A stretch of 25,405 nucleotides of DNA, taken from NCBI GenBank assembly GCA_002408065.1, contig DHQI01000042.1, positions 1,460 to 26,864 of the forward strand, in the 5' to 3' direction. This DNA comes from Bacteroidales bacterium UBA5342 (GTDB lineage: Bacteria; Bacteroidota; Bacteroidia; Bacteroidales; UBA5342). Numbering within the stretch: position 1 is the stretch's first letter; each line of letters opens with the position of its first letter. The translations under genes were made by a program, and so were the position numbers. Below, in pieces: positions 7,926 through 15,576 of this stretch. The notes beneath the pieces were generated by a model that did no database searches, had not been told where the DNA came from, and was given only the letters and a program-made list of their open reading frames with translations.

Positions 7926-8001
7926 ACGTACCAAAACTCAACGCTTACATTCCTCATCACCTCAACCTCAATCTAAACCTTAATCTTAACCTTTATTTTA
8001 T

Positions 8002-8009
8002 TACTTTTG
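8002..8009 (+). promoter_or_regulatory. -7 box of the trpS promoter
   Basis: TACTTTTG fits TAnnTTTG and lies 37 bases before the trpS start. No TTTG is visible about 20 bases upstream, where a pyrimidine-rich tract of CCTCAA/CCTTAA words sits instead. Confidence 0.55.
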
Positions 8010-8046
8010 CACCCTTAATAGAAAACAATAAAAAACACTTAAGATA

Positions 8047-9039
8047 ATGAGTAAAGTAGTTAGTGGAATCAGACCAACAGGGAATTTGCATTTAGGAAAT
8101 TATTTTGGCGCCGTTCAGAATTTTATCCGTATGCAAGAGGAGCACGATTGTTATTTCTTTATTGCGGATTGGCACTCACTGACCACGCATCCTACACCGG
8201 AGCAATTACACAATAATGTACGTCAGGTTTTAGCCGAGTATTTAGCTTGCGGTATTGATTCTGAAAAAGCCTGTATCTACGTACAAAGTGATGTGAAGGA
8301 AATTCTGGAGCTTTACTTGTTGTTAAATATGAACGCTTATCTGGGGGAGTTAGAACGTACCACTTCTTTTAAAGATAAAGCCCGTCAGCAACCCAATAAC
8401 GTTAACGCTGGTTTGTTAACTTATCCTGTGCTGATGGCTTCGGATATCATTATTCACAAGGCTAACCAAGTACCTGTAGGGAAAGATCAGGAGCAAAATT
8501 TAGAGATGGCGCGTAAATTTGCCCGTCGTTTTAATAATATGTATGGTTCAGAAGTTTTTCCTATTCCCAAACCGTATACATATAATGGTGCCGAAATGGT
8601 GAAGGTGCCTGGACTCGATGGTAGCGGTAAAATGGGGAAATCTGAAGGTAATGGTATTTTCTTAATTGACACTGATAAGCAGATCACTAAAAAAGTGATG
8701 AAAGCGGTGAGTGATTCGGGCCCTACGGAACCTAACCAAGAAAAACCGGAAGCCATCCAAAACCTTTTTACGCTGATGAGTATCGTTTCGGAGCCGTCTA
8801 CACTTGATTTTTTTAATGATAAGTACAACGCTTGTGAAATACGTTACGGTGATATGAAAAAGCAGTTAGCGGCTGACATTATTCAATACGTCACTCCTAT
8901 TCGTAAGAATATTGAAGATATTTATAATGATGAAGCTTATTTGGCAAAAGTGGCCAAACAAGGGGCTGAAAAAGCCCGTGAAAGTGCCGCTGCTACACTC
9001 AAAGAAGTGCGTAAACTAATCGGCTTCCGTAATTTTTAG
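8047..9039 (+). CDS. trpS: Tryptophan--tRNA ligase
   Basis: This 330-residue class I synthetase is of normal bacterial length. The HIGH-type motif is GNLHLGNYFGA at residues 12-22, after the conserved SGIRPTG start. The KMSKS-type loop is GKMGKS at residues 194-199, a variant I recall as normal for this group. The central part contains YPVLMASDII and QVPVGKDQEQNLE, the tryptophan-pocket and helix motifs of TrpRS. The enzyme activates tryptophan with ATP and loads it on tRNA-Trp in the cytosol. A terminator separates it from the upstream small gene. The next gene starts 71 bases downstream with no clear terminator or promoter between, so read-through is likely. Confidence 0.97.
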   Translation: MSKVVSGIRPTGNLHLGNYFGAVQNFIRMQEEHDCYFFIADWHSLTTHPTPEQLHNNVRQVLAEYLACGIDSEKACIYVQSDVKEILELYLLLNMNAYLGELERTTSFKDKARQQPNNVNAGLLTYPVLMASDIIIHKANQVPVGKDQEQNLEMARKFARRFNNMYGSEVFPIPKPYTYNGAEMVKVPGLDGSGKMGKSEGNGIFLIDTDKQITKKVMKAVSDSGPTEPNQEKPEAIQNLFTLMSIVSEPSTLDFFNDKYNACEIRYGDMKKQLAADIIQYVTPIRKNIEDIYNDEAYLAKVAKQGAEKARESAAATLKEVRKLIGFRNF

Positions 9040-9110
9040 GATATACCTATGCTTGTCCATCTACTTGCACGAGTTATTTCTCCAAACGCACATCAGATAA
9101 TTTAATCACT

Positions 9111-10175
9111 ATGAAAAAAATTAGCACCATAAGCCTGATAGCTATAGCATTCCTTAGCTCTTGTACTTTGACTTTAAAAACACAGGATACGACTCCTGCT
9201 CCACAAGCAGAGTTAATAAAAGTAGCTCCGGTGAGTGGTGCTGCAAATGGTATTGTTTATACCTTGCCAAAAACCGCTTTGCGTTTCAATATAACAGCTG
9301 AGAAAGTAGAAAAGAAACGTGGGGAATTCTACCTTTATTCTGAACGTTATTTAGGACTCAGGGAGGTGATTCTGGAAGATGGTGAAGAGTGGGAAATCAA
9401 GAGTATTGAACTGGAAACTTATGGCGTGGCAGATTCGGACGAGAAATTTCAGCTTTTTGTGCCCCAAGGTGCAGGGATTCCTCAGATACAGCTATCACCG
9501 TGTGGTGTTATTTTAGGAGTTAACACCGAAATCACATTGCCTCAGCAGGAGGATGTCGAAATAAAACGTCAAAGTTCAAAGCCTTTGGGTGTACCTTATA
9601 CCGAGGAGATGCTGCTGGCTAATTCCTCTGCTAAGATGGCACAAGAGGCAGCGCGTTATATTTACCGTTTGCGCGAGAGCAGAACTGCACTTTTATCAGC
9701 AGATTTAGAGGCATTGCCACCTGATGGTGAAGCCTACTCTATGAGTTTAGAAGAGATTGAAGAGCTTGAAGCCCAGTTTTTGTCCTTATTTCAAGGGACA
9801 GAGACGCGTACCTGTGTCACCGAATCTATCGATATTATCCCCGGAGAGATTAAAGATAAAGAAGTTTTGTTTCGTTTTTCATCCTTTGGCGGAGTAGTAG
9901 CGGCAGATGACCTAAGTGGTGCCCCTTACTATATTAAAATGAAAACGGATGCTGAAAAAGGTGAGACACCAACAGATACTGCTGGATTATACTACAAACA
10001 ACCTGCTGCCGTTACTGTGACTGTTCTTGAAGGTAATACGGAGGTCTTATCTGAAAAAGTATTGATGGCACAGTTTGGAAAATTGTCAACATTGCCACTT
10101 GGTATACTCACCAAAGATACTAAGGTGAGTTTTTACCCTAAAACAGGTGCTATCAAAGCTATCGGAAAAGAATAG
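9111..10175 (+). CDS. DUF4831 family putative lipoprotein
   Basis: This 354-residue protein begins with a short hydrophobic signal ending LSSC at residues 15-18, a lipobox, so it is probably a lipoprotein of the periplasm or outer membrane. The region GIVYTLPKTALRFNITAEK followed by YLYSERYLGLREV (about residues 46-88) is the conserved N-terminal signature of the DUF4831 family, found mainly in Bacteroidota. A Glu-rich helical stretch follows near residues 190-235, including SLEEIEELEAQFLSLFQGTE. The C-terminal half is predicted beta-rich. No catalytic motif was recognised and the family's function is unknown. It lies downstream of trpS with no obvious functional link. Confidence 0.82.
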   Translation: MKKISTISLIAIAFLSSCTLTLKTQDTTPAPQAELIKVAPVSGAANGIVYTLPKTALRFNITAEKVEKKRGEFYLYSERYLGLREVILEDGEEWEIKSIELETYGVADSDEKFQLFVPQGAGIPQIQLSPCGVILGVNTEITLPQQEDVEIKRQSSKPLGVPYTEEMLLANSSAKMAQEAARYIYRLRESRTALLSADLEALPPDGEAYSMSLEEIEELEAQFLSLFQGTETRTCVTESIDIIPGEIKDKEVLFRFSSFGGVVAADDLSGAPYYIKMKTDAEKGETPTDTAGLYYKQPAAVTVTVLEGNTEVLSEKVLMAQFGKLSTLPLGILTKDTKVSFYPKTGAIKAIGKE

Positions 10176-10537
10176 TTTGGCAGAGTCATCAGTAAAAAAC
10201 AAAGATTGTTGTTATGGGTTCTGCTTGTGCTTTGCTAAAGGCTTATGGTGTTGTGAATAGTATGGGATAAATACGCTCCGGCTTTAGTGAAACGACAATT
10301 ATAATCACCTTCCACAGGACTAAAATCCAAATCTTGAAAAAGCCCGCAATTTTGCTCCCTTTTTTATTGCAAACTCTACTTTGCAAAAGTGCCAAAATAA
10401 CGCGCAATAAGCTGAAAATGTGATAAATTGAAAGAGATCTTTTTGTTCTAAAACATTGTTGATAGTTTTGAGGTTTTTATATACATTTGTGCACTCAAAA
10501 AACAAGGAAATTTTAAACCTAAATAAATAATTAAATC
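10176..10537 (+). other. Non-coding gap between the DUF4831 gene and gap
   Basis: These 362 bases hold no convincing gene and no strong terminator for the upstream gene. A 7-bp inverted repeat, TTGCAAA (10367-10373) with TTTGCAA (10380-10386), sits about 75 bases before the gap promoter and could be a regulator site or chance. The last 80 bases contain the gap promoter and an A-rich leader. Confidence 0.6.
10459..10489 (+). promoter_or_regulatory. gap promoter
   Basis: TTG (10459-10461), a 20-base spacer and TACATTTG (10482-10489) fit the Bacteroidota promoter consensus. The predicted leader of about 42 bases is A-rich and lacks a Shine-Dalgarno sequence, which is typical of strongly expressed genes in this phylum. 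Confidence 0.7.
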
Positions 10538-11533
10538 ATGATTAAAATTGGTATTAACGGATTCGGTCGTATTGGTCGTTTCGTTTTTCGCGTAGCTTGC
10601 GAAACAGAAGGTGTACAAGTAGTAGGTATTAATGACCTTATTGATGTTGAGTACATGGCTTACATGCTTAAGTATGACTCTACTCACGGTCGTTTCAACG
10701 GTACTGTTGAAGTTGTAGACGGAAACTTAGTTGTAAACGGTGAAACTATCCGTGTAACTGCTGAGCGTAACCCTGCAGATCTTAAATGGGATGCTATTGC
10801 TGCTGAGTTTGTTGTTGAGTCTACAGGTCTTTTCTTGACTGACGAAACTGCTCGTAAACACATCGAAGCTGGTGCGAAAAAAGTAGTAATGTCTGCTCCT
10901 TCTAAAGATGCTACTCCAATGTTCGTGATGGGTGTTAACAATACAGAATATGCTGGTCAAGACATCGTATCTAACGCTTCTTGTACTACTAACTGTTTGG
11001 CTCCTATCGCTAAAGTATTGAACGATAAATTCGGTATCGTTGAAGGTCTTATGACTACTGTTCACGCTACTACTGCTACTCAAAAAACTGTTGATGGTCC
11101 TTCTATGAAAGACTGGAGAGGTGGACGTGGTGCTGGTCAAAACATCATCCCTTCTTCTACTGGTGCTGCTAAAGCGGTAGGTAAAGTAATTCCTTCTCTT
11201 AACGGAAAATTAACTGGTATGGCTTTCCGTGTTCCAACTCCTGACGTATCTGTAGTGGACTTGACTTGTCGTCTTGAAAAAGGTGCTTCTTACGAGGCTA
11301 TCTGTGCGGCTATGAAAGAAGCTTCTGAAGGTGCTATGGCTGGTGTACTTGGTTATACTGAAGATGCTGTTGTATCTAACGACTTCGTAGGTGAGTCTTG
11401 TACTTCTGTTTTCGATGCAGATGCAGGTATCAGCCTTAACGATAACTTTGTAAAGGTTGTTTCTTGGTACGATAACGAAATGGGTTACTCTACTAAAGTA
11501 GTTGAGTTGATCAAATACATCGCTTCTTGCTAA
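10538..11533 (+). CDS. gap: Type I glyceraldehyde-3-phosphate dehydrogenase
   Basis: This 331-residue protein has the full GAPDH layout. The Rossmann motif INGFGRIGR is at residues 5-13. Asp33 in INDL at the end of the second beta strand indicates NAD rather than NADP. The catalytic motif SNASCTTNCLAP has the active-site cysteine at position 149. The C-terminal SWYDNEMGYS is also present. The enzyme oxidises glyceraldehyde-3-phosphate to 1,3-bisphosphoglycerate in glycolysis. Codon use is visibly more biased than in its neighbours (GGT, CGT, GCT, TCT and AAC are greatly preferred), a sign of very high expression. The gene stands alone between a promoter and a strong terminator. Confidence 0.98.
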   Translation: MIKIGINGFGRIGRFVFRVACETEGVQVVGINDLIDVEYMAYMLKYDSTHGRFNGTVEVVDGNLVVNGETIRVTAERNPADLKWDAIAAEFVVESTGLFLTDETARKHIEAGAKKVVMSAPSKDATPMFVMGVNNTEYAGQDIVSNASCTTNCLAPIAKVLNDKFGIVEGLMTTVHATTATQKTVDGPSMKDWRGGRGAGQNIIPSSTGAAKAVGKVIPSLNGKLTGMAFRVPTPDVSVVDLTCRLEKGASYEAICAAMKEASEGAMAGVLGYTEDAVVSNDFVGESCTSVFDADAGISLNDNFVKVVSWYDNEMGYSTKVVELIKYIASC

Positions 11534-11556
11534 GAACTAGCTAAGCGCTAATATAC

Positions 11557-11591
11557 AAAAGCAGCTATCCACCCGGGTAGCTGCTTTTTTT
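11557..11591 (+). terminator. gap terminator
   Basis: AAAAGCAGCTA (11557-11567) pairs with TAGCTGCTTTT (11578-11588) around a 10-base loop, followed by a run of T to 11591. It lies 24 bases after the gap stop codon. Confidence 0.92.
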
Positions 11592-11973
11592 AATACTGAC
11601 TGTTGCTATCATACGTCGTCCAATAGCGACATTGTCAGGTGCTTATTTCGGATCTAGCAGAATTTTTGGGGGATCAATTAAAAAAGTGTAAACAACGGAA
11701 ATAGCGGAAGTTTCGGAAAAAGTTTGCGTGCAAACTTTAATTTCCGCTCTTTCTGCTTATTCCGTTGTCTGTTTTTTTGATAACTTTCGACAAAAAAAGT
11801 GAATAGAAGTGATTTGCTAAACATCTCCTCAGAAATCATACTTGATCCCTTATTTCCTCCTCCCTTTCACTTTTCATTTTTCCCTTTACATTCCTCATTT
11901 TTCATTAAAACAACCGCTTGTCGTCCATTTTGACCGTTTAAATATGTAATCGTTGCAAAAACAGCGTTCTTCC
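11592..11973 (+). other. Non-coding gap between gap and miaA
   Basis: No gene is seen here. The stretch holds the 77-bp palindrome (11692-11768) and, at about 11845-11906, a pyrimidine-rich low-complexity tract built from words such as CCCTTTCAC, TTTTCATTTTTCCC and CATTCCTCATTTTTCATT. It ends in the miaA promoter. I read no structured RNA in it. Confidence 0.65.
11692..11768. repeat. 77-bp imperfect palindrome with 9-base CGGAA periodicity
   Basis: The arms begin ACAACGGAA (11692-11700) and end TTCCGTTGT (11760-11768). The centre is a perfect AAGTTTGC-GT-GCAAACTT hairpin (11720-11737). Between them most positions still pair with a few mismatches and a short size difference. The left arm also contains three CGGAA units spaced exactly nine bases apart (CGGAAATAG, CGGAAGTTT, CGGAAAAAG). 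T-rich stretches flank both ends. It may be a small palindromic mobile or REP-like element, or a bidirectional terminator; gap already has its own terminator. Confidence 0.8.
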
Positions 11974-12003
11974 TTGTATTCCATAGGCAAAAATGTATCT
12001 TTG
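11974..12003 (+). promoter_or_regulatory. miaA promoter, almost abutting the start codon
   Basis: TTG (11974-11976), a 19-base spacer and TATCTTTG (11996-12003) form a good Bacteroidota promoter. Only six bases separate the -7 box from the miaA ATG at 12010, so transcription should start at or within a few bases of the start codon. Confidence 0.72.
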
Positions 12004-12009
12004 CGCGCT

Positions 12010-12933
12010 ATGTCGAATACAGATACATACAACCTTATCACCATACTGGGGCCTACGGCTTCAGGAAAAACAACTTTTGCTGCTCATTTAGCAAAAACCT
12101 TAAATACAGAGATCATCAGTGGAGACAGTCGCCAGCTTTACCGGGGGATGGACATTGGTACCGGAAAAGATTTGGCCGATTATACCGTAGACGGGGTGGA
12201 TATACCTTATCATCTGATTGATATCAAAGATGCGGGGTATAAGTATAGCGTGTTCGAGTTTCAGAAAGATTTCTTTAAAGCATTTGAGGATATACATTCG
12301 CGTGGTAAATTACCTCTGCTTTGTGGTGGAACAGGCATGTATATCGAGTCAGTACTCAGGGCTTTTGATCTGAAAGATGTACCACCAAACCTGGAATTGC
12401 GTGCACAATTGGATGGTAAAACCTTACCTGAATTGGTGGAAATTTTAGAGAGCTATAAAGTACTACACAACACGTCAGATACCGAGACTATACGCCGTTG
12501 TATACGTGCTATTGAGATTGCTGAATTCTATCGGCATAACGAAGAAGAAACCATCGAATTGCCCGAGGTGAAGGCCTTGGTGATTGGTGTGGATATTGAC
12601 CGTGATTTGCGCCGCGAAAAAATCACAAAACGTCTGAAATCCCGATTGCAAGAGGGGATGATTGACGAGGTAAAAAGCTTGATAGAAGGGGGTTGTGCTC
12701 CCGAAGATTTGATATATTATGGCTTGGAGTACAAGTTTGTCACACAGCACGTTATTGGCGAGTTAACATTCGATGAGATGTTTGAAAAGCTCGAAATAGC
12801 CATACACCAATTCTCAAAACGTCAGATGACATGGTTTCGGGGAATGGAAAAACGTGGCACCAAGATTCACTGGGTAGATGCCACTCTTCCAACAGAAGAA
12901 AAGGTTGCACGTGTAAAAGAACTGATGCAGTAA
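12010..12933 (+). CDS. miaA: tRNA dimethylallyltransferase
   Basis: The product of 307 residues adds a dimethylallyl group to A37 of tRNAs that read codons beginning with U. The P-loop is GPTASGKT at residues 13-20. SGDSRQLYRGMDIGTGKDL (about residues 37-55) matches the conserved substrate region, LLCGGTGMYIES follows, and the C-terminal half has the DLIYYGLEYKFV and KRQMTWFRGME segments of one of the two MiaA subtypes that I recall from Bacteroidota. I chose the ATG at 12010 because homologues start a few residues before YNLITILGPTASGKT. An upstream ATG at 11953 would extend the protein through the promoter, adding residues with no family counterpart. The mRNA is probably leaderless. The S46 gene follows after 82 bases with no clear promoter. 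Confidence 0.94.
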   Translation: MSNTDTYNLITILGPTASGKTTFAAHLAKTLNTEIISGDSRQLYRGMDIGTGKDLADYTVDGVDIPYHLIDIKDAGYKYSVFEFQKDFFKAFEDIHSRGKLPLLCGGTGMYIESVLRAFDLKDVPPNLELRAQLDGKTLPELVEILESYKVLHNTSDTETIRRCIRAIEIAEFYRHNEEETIELPEVKALVIGVDIDRDLRREKITKRLKSRLQEGMIDEVKSLIEGGCAPEDLIYYGLEYKFVTQHVIGELTFDEMFEKLEIAIHQFSKRQMTWFRGMEKRGTKIHWVDATLPTEEKVARVKELMQ

Positions 12934-13015
12934 AGACGCGACTTATCGTGACTTTATGGATGCAACAAATACAAGCCAGCAGCTAAAAACAAAAAAGACA
13001 AATACAATAGAACAA

Positions 13016-15154
13016 ATGAAGAAAATCTTAATCGTAATGTCGACTTTGCTAATGCTAACTTCAGCATTAGAAGCCGATGAAGGAATGTGGCTTTTGCCAT
13101 TATTAAAACAGCTTAACGAAGCTGAAATGCAGGATATGGGTTTTGAGCTCACGGCAGATGATATTTATAGCGTGGATACCAGCAGTCTGAAAGATGCTGT
13201 GATGATTTTTGGTGGTGGCTGTACCGGCGAATTTATTTCATCTGAAGGTCTTGTGCTTACCAATCATCACTGTGGTTATGGTGTAATACAGCAGCATAGT
13301 ACTGTAGAGCACGACTATCTGAAGGATGGTTTTTGGGCTGAAGATCGTGCGGCAGAGATCCCCTCGCCGGGGCTTTCTGTAAAGCTTTTGGTTTCTATCG
13401 AGGATGTGACAGACTCTATATTGATGAATGTAACGGATGAAATGGATGAAAAGGAGCGTAAAGACAGCATAGGCCGTGCTATTTCCCGAATTACGGATGT
13501 AAATGACTCGACCGTTATGGTGTCGATTAAACCTTTTTTCTCAGGTAACGCTTACTATCGTTTTGCATACCGTGAATATACCGATGTGCGCTTTGTGGGG
13601 GCACCGCCATCCTCTATCGGGAAATTTGGTGCGGATACGGATAACTGGATGTGGCCACGTCATACGGGTGATTTTTCTCTCTTTCGTGTGTATGCTGCAG
13701 CTGATGGTTCACCCGCTGAATACTCTGAAGATAATGTGCCTTTTGAGCCCAAACGTCACCTGAAAGTGTCGATGCGCGGTGTGGAAAATGGTGATTTTGC
13801 CATGATTATGGGATTTCCAGGTTCTACTAGTCGTTACATGACCTCTTTTGGTGTGGATCAGCGTATGCGTGTTTCTAACCAAACGATGATAGATGTACGC
13901 AAGGTGCGTCAAGAGGTTTGGTTGGGAGATATGCGTCAAGATCCTGCTGTTAATATCAAGTATGCCAGCAAGTATGCCCGCAGTAGTAATTATTACAAGA
14001 ATAGCATAGGTATGAACAAGCAGCTGCAAAGCCTGGGGGTATTAGAGCGTAAGCGTGATTTAGAAGCTGACTTTGCCGAGTGGGTAAATGCTGATCAGGG
14101 ACGTATGGATGAATATGGCGATGTGTTAGAAACCTTGGAAAAAGCCTACTCTGACCGTGAGCGTGATTACGTGGCGTTGTATAATGTGCGCGAAGCTTTG
14201 TATTCCAGTATAGAGATATACCGTTTTGCGCTTGCCGCGAAAGGTTTGGATCGTAGTTTGCAGGATGGTGATAAAGAAAAGATAGCTAAATCTGTCAAGC
14301 TTTTGAAAAAAGAAGCGGAGAAATTCTATAAAAACTATAACTCATCGACGGATCAGAAAATGACGGCTGCTATGCTTCAGCTTTTCAAGCAACGGATGGA
14401 TGGCCGGGAACTGCCGGACTTTTACGCTCAACTAGATAAGAAGTTTGATTCATACGAAGACTATGCTGATTTCTTGTTTAAGAAATCGGTTTTTTCAACT
14501 AAGGAAAAATTGTATGCTTTTTTAGAGAAGCCAAAATCTAAGAAATTAAAGAAAGATCCTGCTTTTATTGCGGGAAAGAGTATGATGGATGCTTACTACG
14601 ATTATTCCGACAAAATAGCCGATTACAAGAACCTGATAGCTTACGGCGATCGCAAATTTGAAAAAGGTTTGCATGAGATGTTGAGCGACAGAAATTTTTA
14701 TCCGGATGCTAACTTTACGATGCGTGCTACTTATGGTAAAGTAGGTGATTATAAGCCTGCCGATGGGGTGCATTACGACTATTTTACCACCATGGCTGGT
14801 ATTATGGAAAAAGAAGATCCTGACAACTGGGAATTTGTAGTACCTGAAAAACTCAAGGAACTTTACGAAGCGCAAGACTACGGTAAATATGCTGATGCTG
14901 ACGGTACCATGCATGTTTGCTTTATTACAAATAACGACATCACAGGAGGTAACTCCGGCAGTCCTGTAATCAATTCAAAAGGAGAAATCTTCGGATTGGC
15001 CTTTGATTCTAATTGGGAAGGTATGAGTGGCGATATTGCCTTTGAAAACTACTTGCAACGCGTGGTTAATGTAGATATTCGCTATGTCTTGTTTATTATC
15101 GACAAATTTGCCGGCGCTGGTTATTTGGTCGACGAAATGGATTTGGTATACTAG
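13016..15154 (+). CDS. S46 family dipeptidyl-peptidase (DPP7/DPP11 type)
   Basis: This 712-residue exported serine peptidase starts with a signal peptide (MKKILIVMSTLLMLTSALEA) followed by the family's usual DEGMWLLPLL. I chose the ATG at 13016; an in-frame ATG at 12956 would add 20 hydrophilic residues before the signal. The catalytic triad is visible: His85 in LTNHHCGYG, Asp219 in RHTGDFSLFR and Ser647 in TGGNSGSPV. The Asp-Ser distance of 428 equals what I recall for Porphyromonas DPP11 (227 and 655). S46 enzymes remove dipeptides from peptide N-termini in the periplasm, for peptide catabolism. The specificity position (673 in Porphyromonas, Gly in DPP7 and Arg in DPP11) falls on Ser665 in FDSNWEG, so it is not a typical DPP11 and more likely DPP7-like. 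Confidence 0.95.
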   Translation: MKKILIVMSTLLMLTSALEADEGMWLLPLLKQLNEAEMQDMGFELTADDIYSVDTSSLKDAVMIFGGGCTGEFISSEGLVLTNHHCGYGVIQQHSTVEHDYLKDGFWAEDRAAEIPSPGLSVKLLVSIEDVTDSILMNVTDEMDEKERKDSIGRAISRITDVNDSTVMVSIKPFFSGNAYYRFAYREYTDVRFVGAPPSSIGKFGADTDNWMWPRHTGDFSLFRVYAAADGSPAEYSEDNVPFEPKRHLKVSMRGVENGDFAMIMGFPGSTSRYMTSFGVDQRMRVSNQTMIDVRKVRQEVWLGDMRQDPAVNIKYASKYARSSNYYKNSIGMNKQLQSLGVLERKRDLEADFAEWVNADQGRMDEYGDVLETLEKAYSDRERDYVALYNVREALYSSIEIYRFALAAKGLDRSLQDGDKEKIAKSVKLLKKEAEKFYKNYNSSTDQKMTAAMLQLFKQRMDGRELPDFYAQLDKKFDSYEDYADFLFKKSVFSTKEKLYAFLEKPKSKKLKKDPAFIAGKSMMDAYYDYSDKIADYKNLIAYGDRKFEKGLHEMLSDRNFYPDANFTMRATYGKVGDYKPADGVHYDYFTTMAGIMEKEDPDNWEFVVPEKLKELYEAQDYGKYADADGTMHVCFITNNDITGGNSGSPVINSKGEIFGLAFDSNWEGMSGDIAFENYLQRVVNVDIRYVLFIIDKFAGAGYLVDEMDLVY

Positions 15155-15159
15155 AATTG

Positions 15160-15211
15160 CCAAACATTGGAGGTTTATAAGACGTAGAAAATATAACCCT
15201 CCAGTGTTTGG
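15160..15211. repeat. 14-bp inverted repeat downstream of the S46 gene
   Basis: CCAAACATTGGAGG (15160-15173) faces CCTCCAGTGTTTGG (15198-15211) with one mismatch, or one G-U pair in RNA, around a 24-base loop. No T run follows, so it is not an ordinary terminator, and a proper one lies 21 bases further on. It could stabilise the 3' end of the mRNA or be a remnant of a small element. Confidence 0.75.
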
Positions 15212-15232
15212 AGTCAAAAATAGCAATAATAG

Positions 15233-15269
15233 AAGCCTTGCTCAATTAGTATTGAGAGAGGCTTTTTTT
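15233..15269 (+). terminator. Intrinsic terminator of the miaA-S46 transcript
   Basis: AAGCCT (15233-15238) and CTCAAT (15241-15246) pair with ATTGAG (15251-15256) and AGGCTT (15259-15264) across a TG/AG internal loop, with a TAGT end loop. A run of T to 15269 follows. Confidence 0.9.
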
Positions 15270-15576
15270 GTTCAGAATATCATATGATTATGAAGAAGGA
15301 AAGAGCTAAGGGGTGTTGTTGGGAGTATTGTTTTTGATGGGAATGCTGCTCAGTCTGAAATCGATATGTTTTAATGGCAAGTCTGAGTTGTGATGCGTCT
15401 TCCATCGTTTAGATTCAATATTGGAACAGTGGATAGCGCGTTTGTCTGTCCCGAAAAATAAAAAAATAAAAGAACGTCGTGTTGAGGCTTTAATGGGTAA
15501 TATTTGTTATTTTTGTCGGGTTTGATGATTTTTCACGAACAAAATGGTGTTCTAACCTCATATTGAGTAACAAAAA
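15270..15576 (+). other. Non-coding gap upstream of the Fur-family gene
   Basis: No supported gene lies in these 307 bases. The only structure I would name is the -7-like box at 15508-15515 before the Fur-family gene. A 15-codon ORF at 15290-15337 was considered and dropped. Confidence 0.5.
15508..15515 (+). promoter_or_regulatory. -7 box upstream of the Fur-family gene
   Basis: TATTTTTG matches TAnnTTTG. The nearest TTG (15482-15484) is 23 bases upstream, longer than the usual spacer, so the promoter is only moderately supported. The predicted leader is about 55 bases. Confidence 0.5.

Noticed and set aside
11953..12009. Upstream in-frame start for miaA
   Set aside because: The extra 19 residues overlap the promoter and have no counterpart in MiaA homologues, which begin just before the P-loop.
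12956..13015. Upstream in-frame start for the S46 peptidase
   Set aside because: It would put 20 polar residues before a normal signal peptide.
15290..15337. 15-codon ORF with three cysteines just after the S46 terminator
   Set aside because: Too short to judge, no promoter nearby and no repeated or regulatory context such as that of the leu leader.
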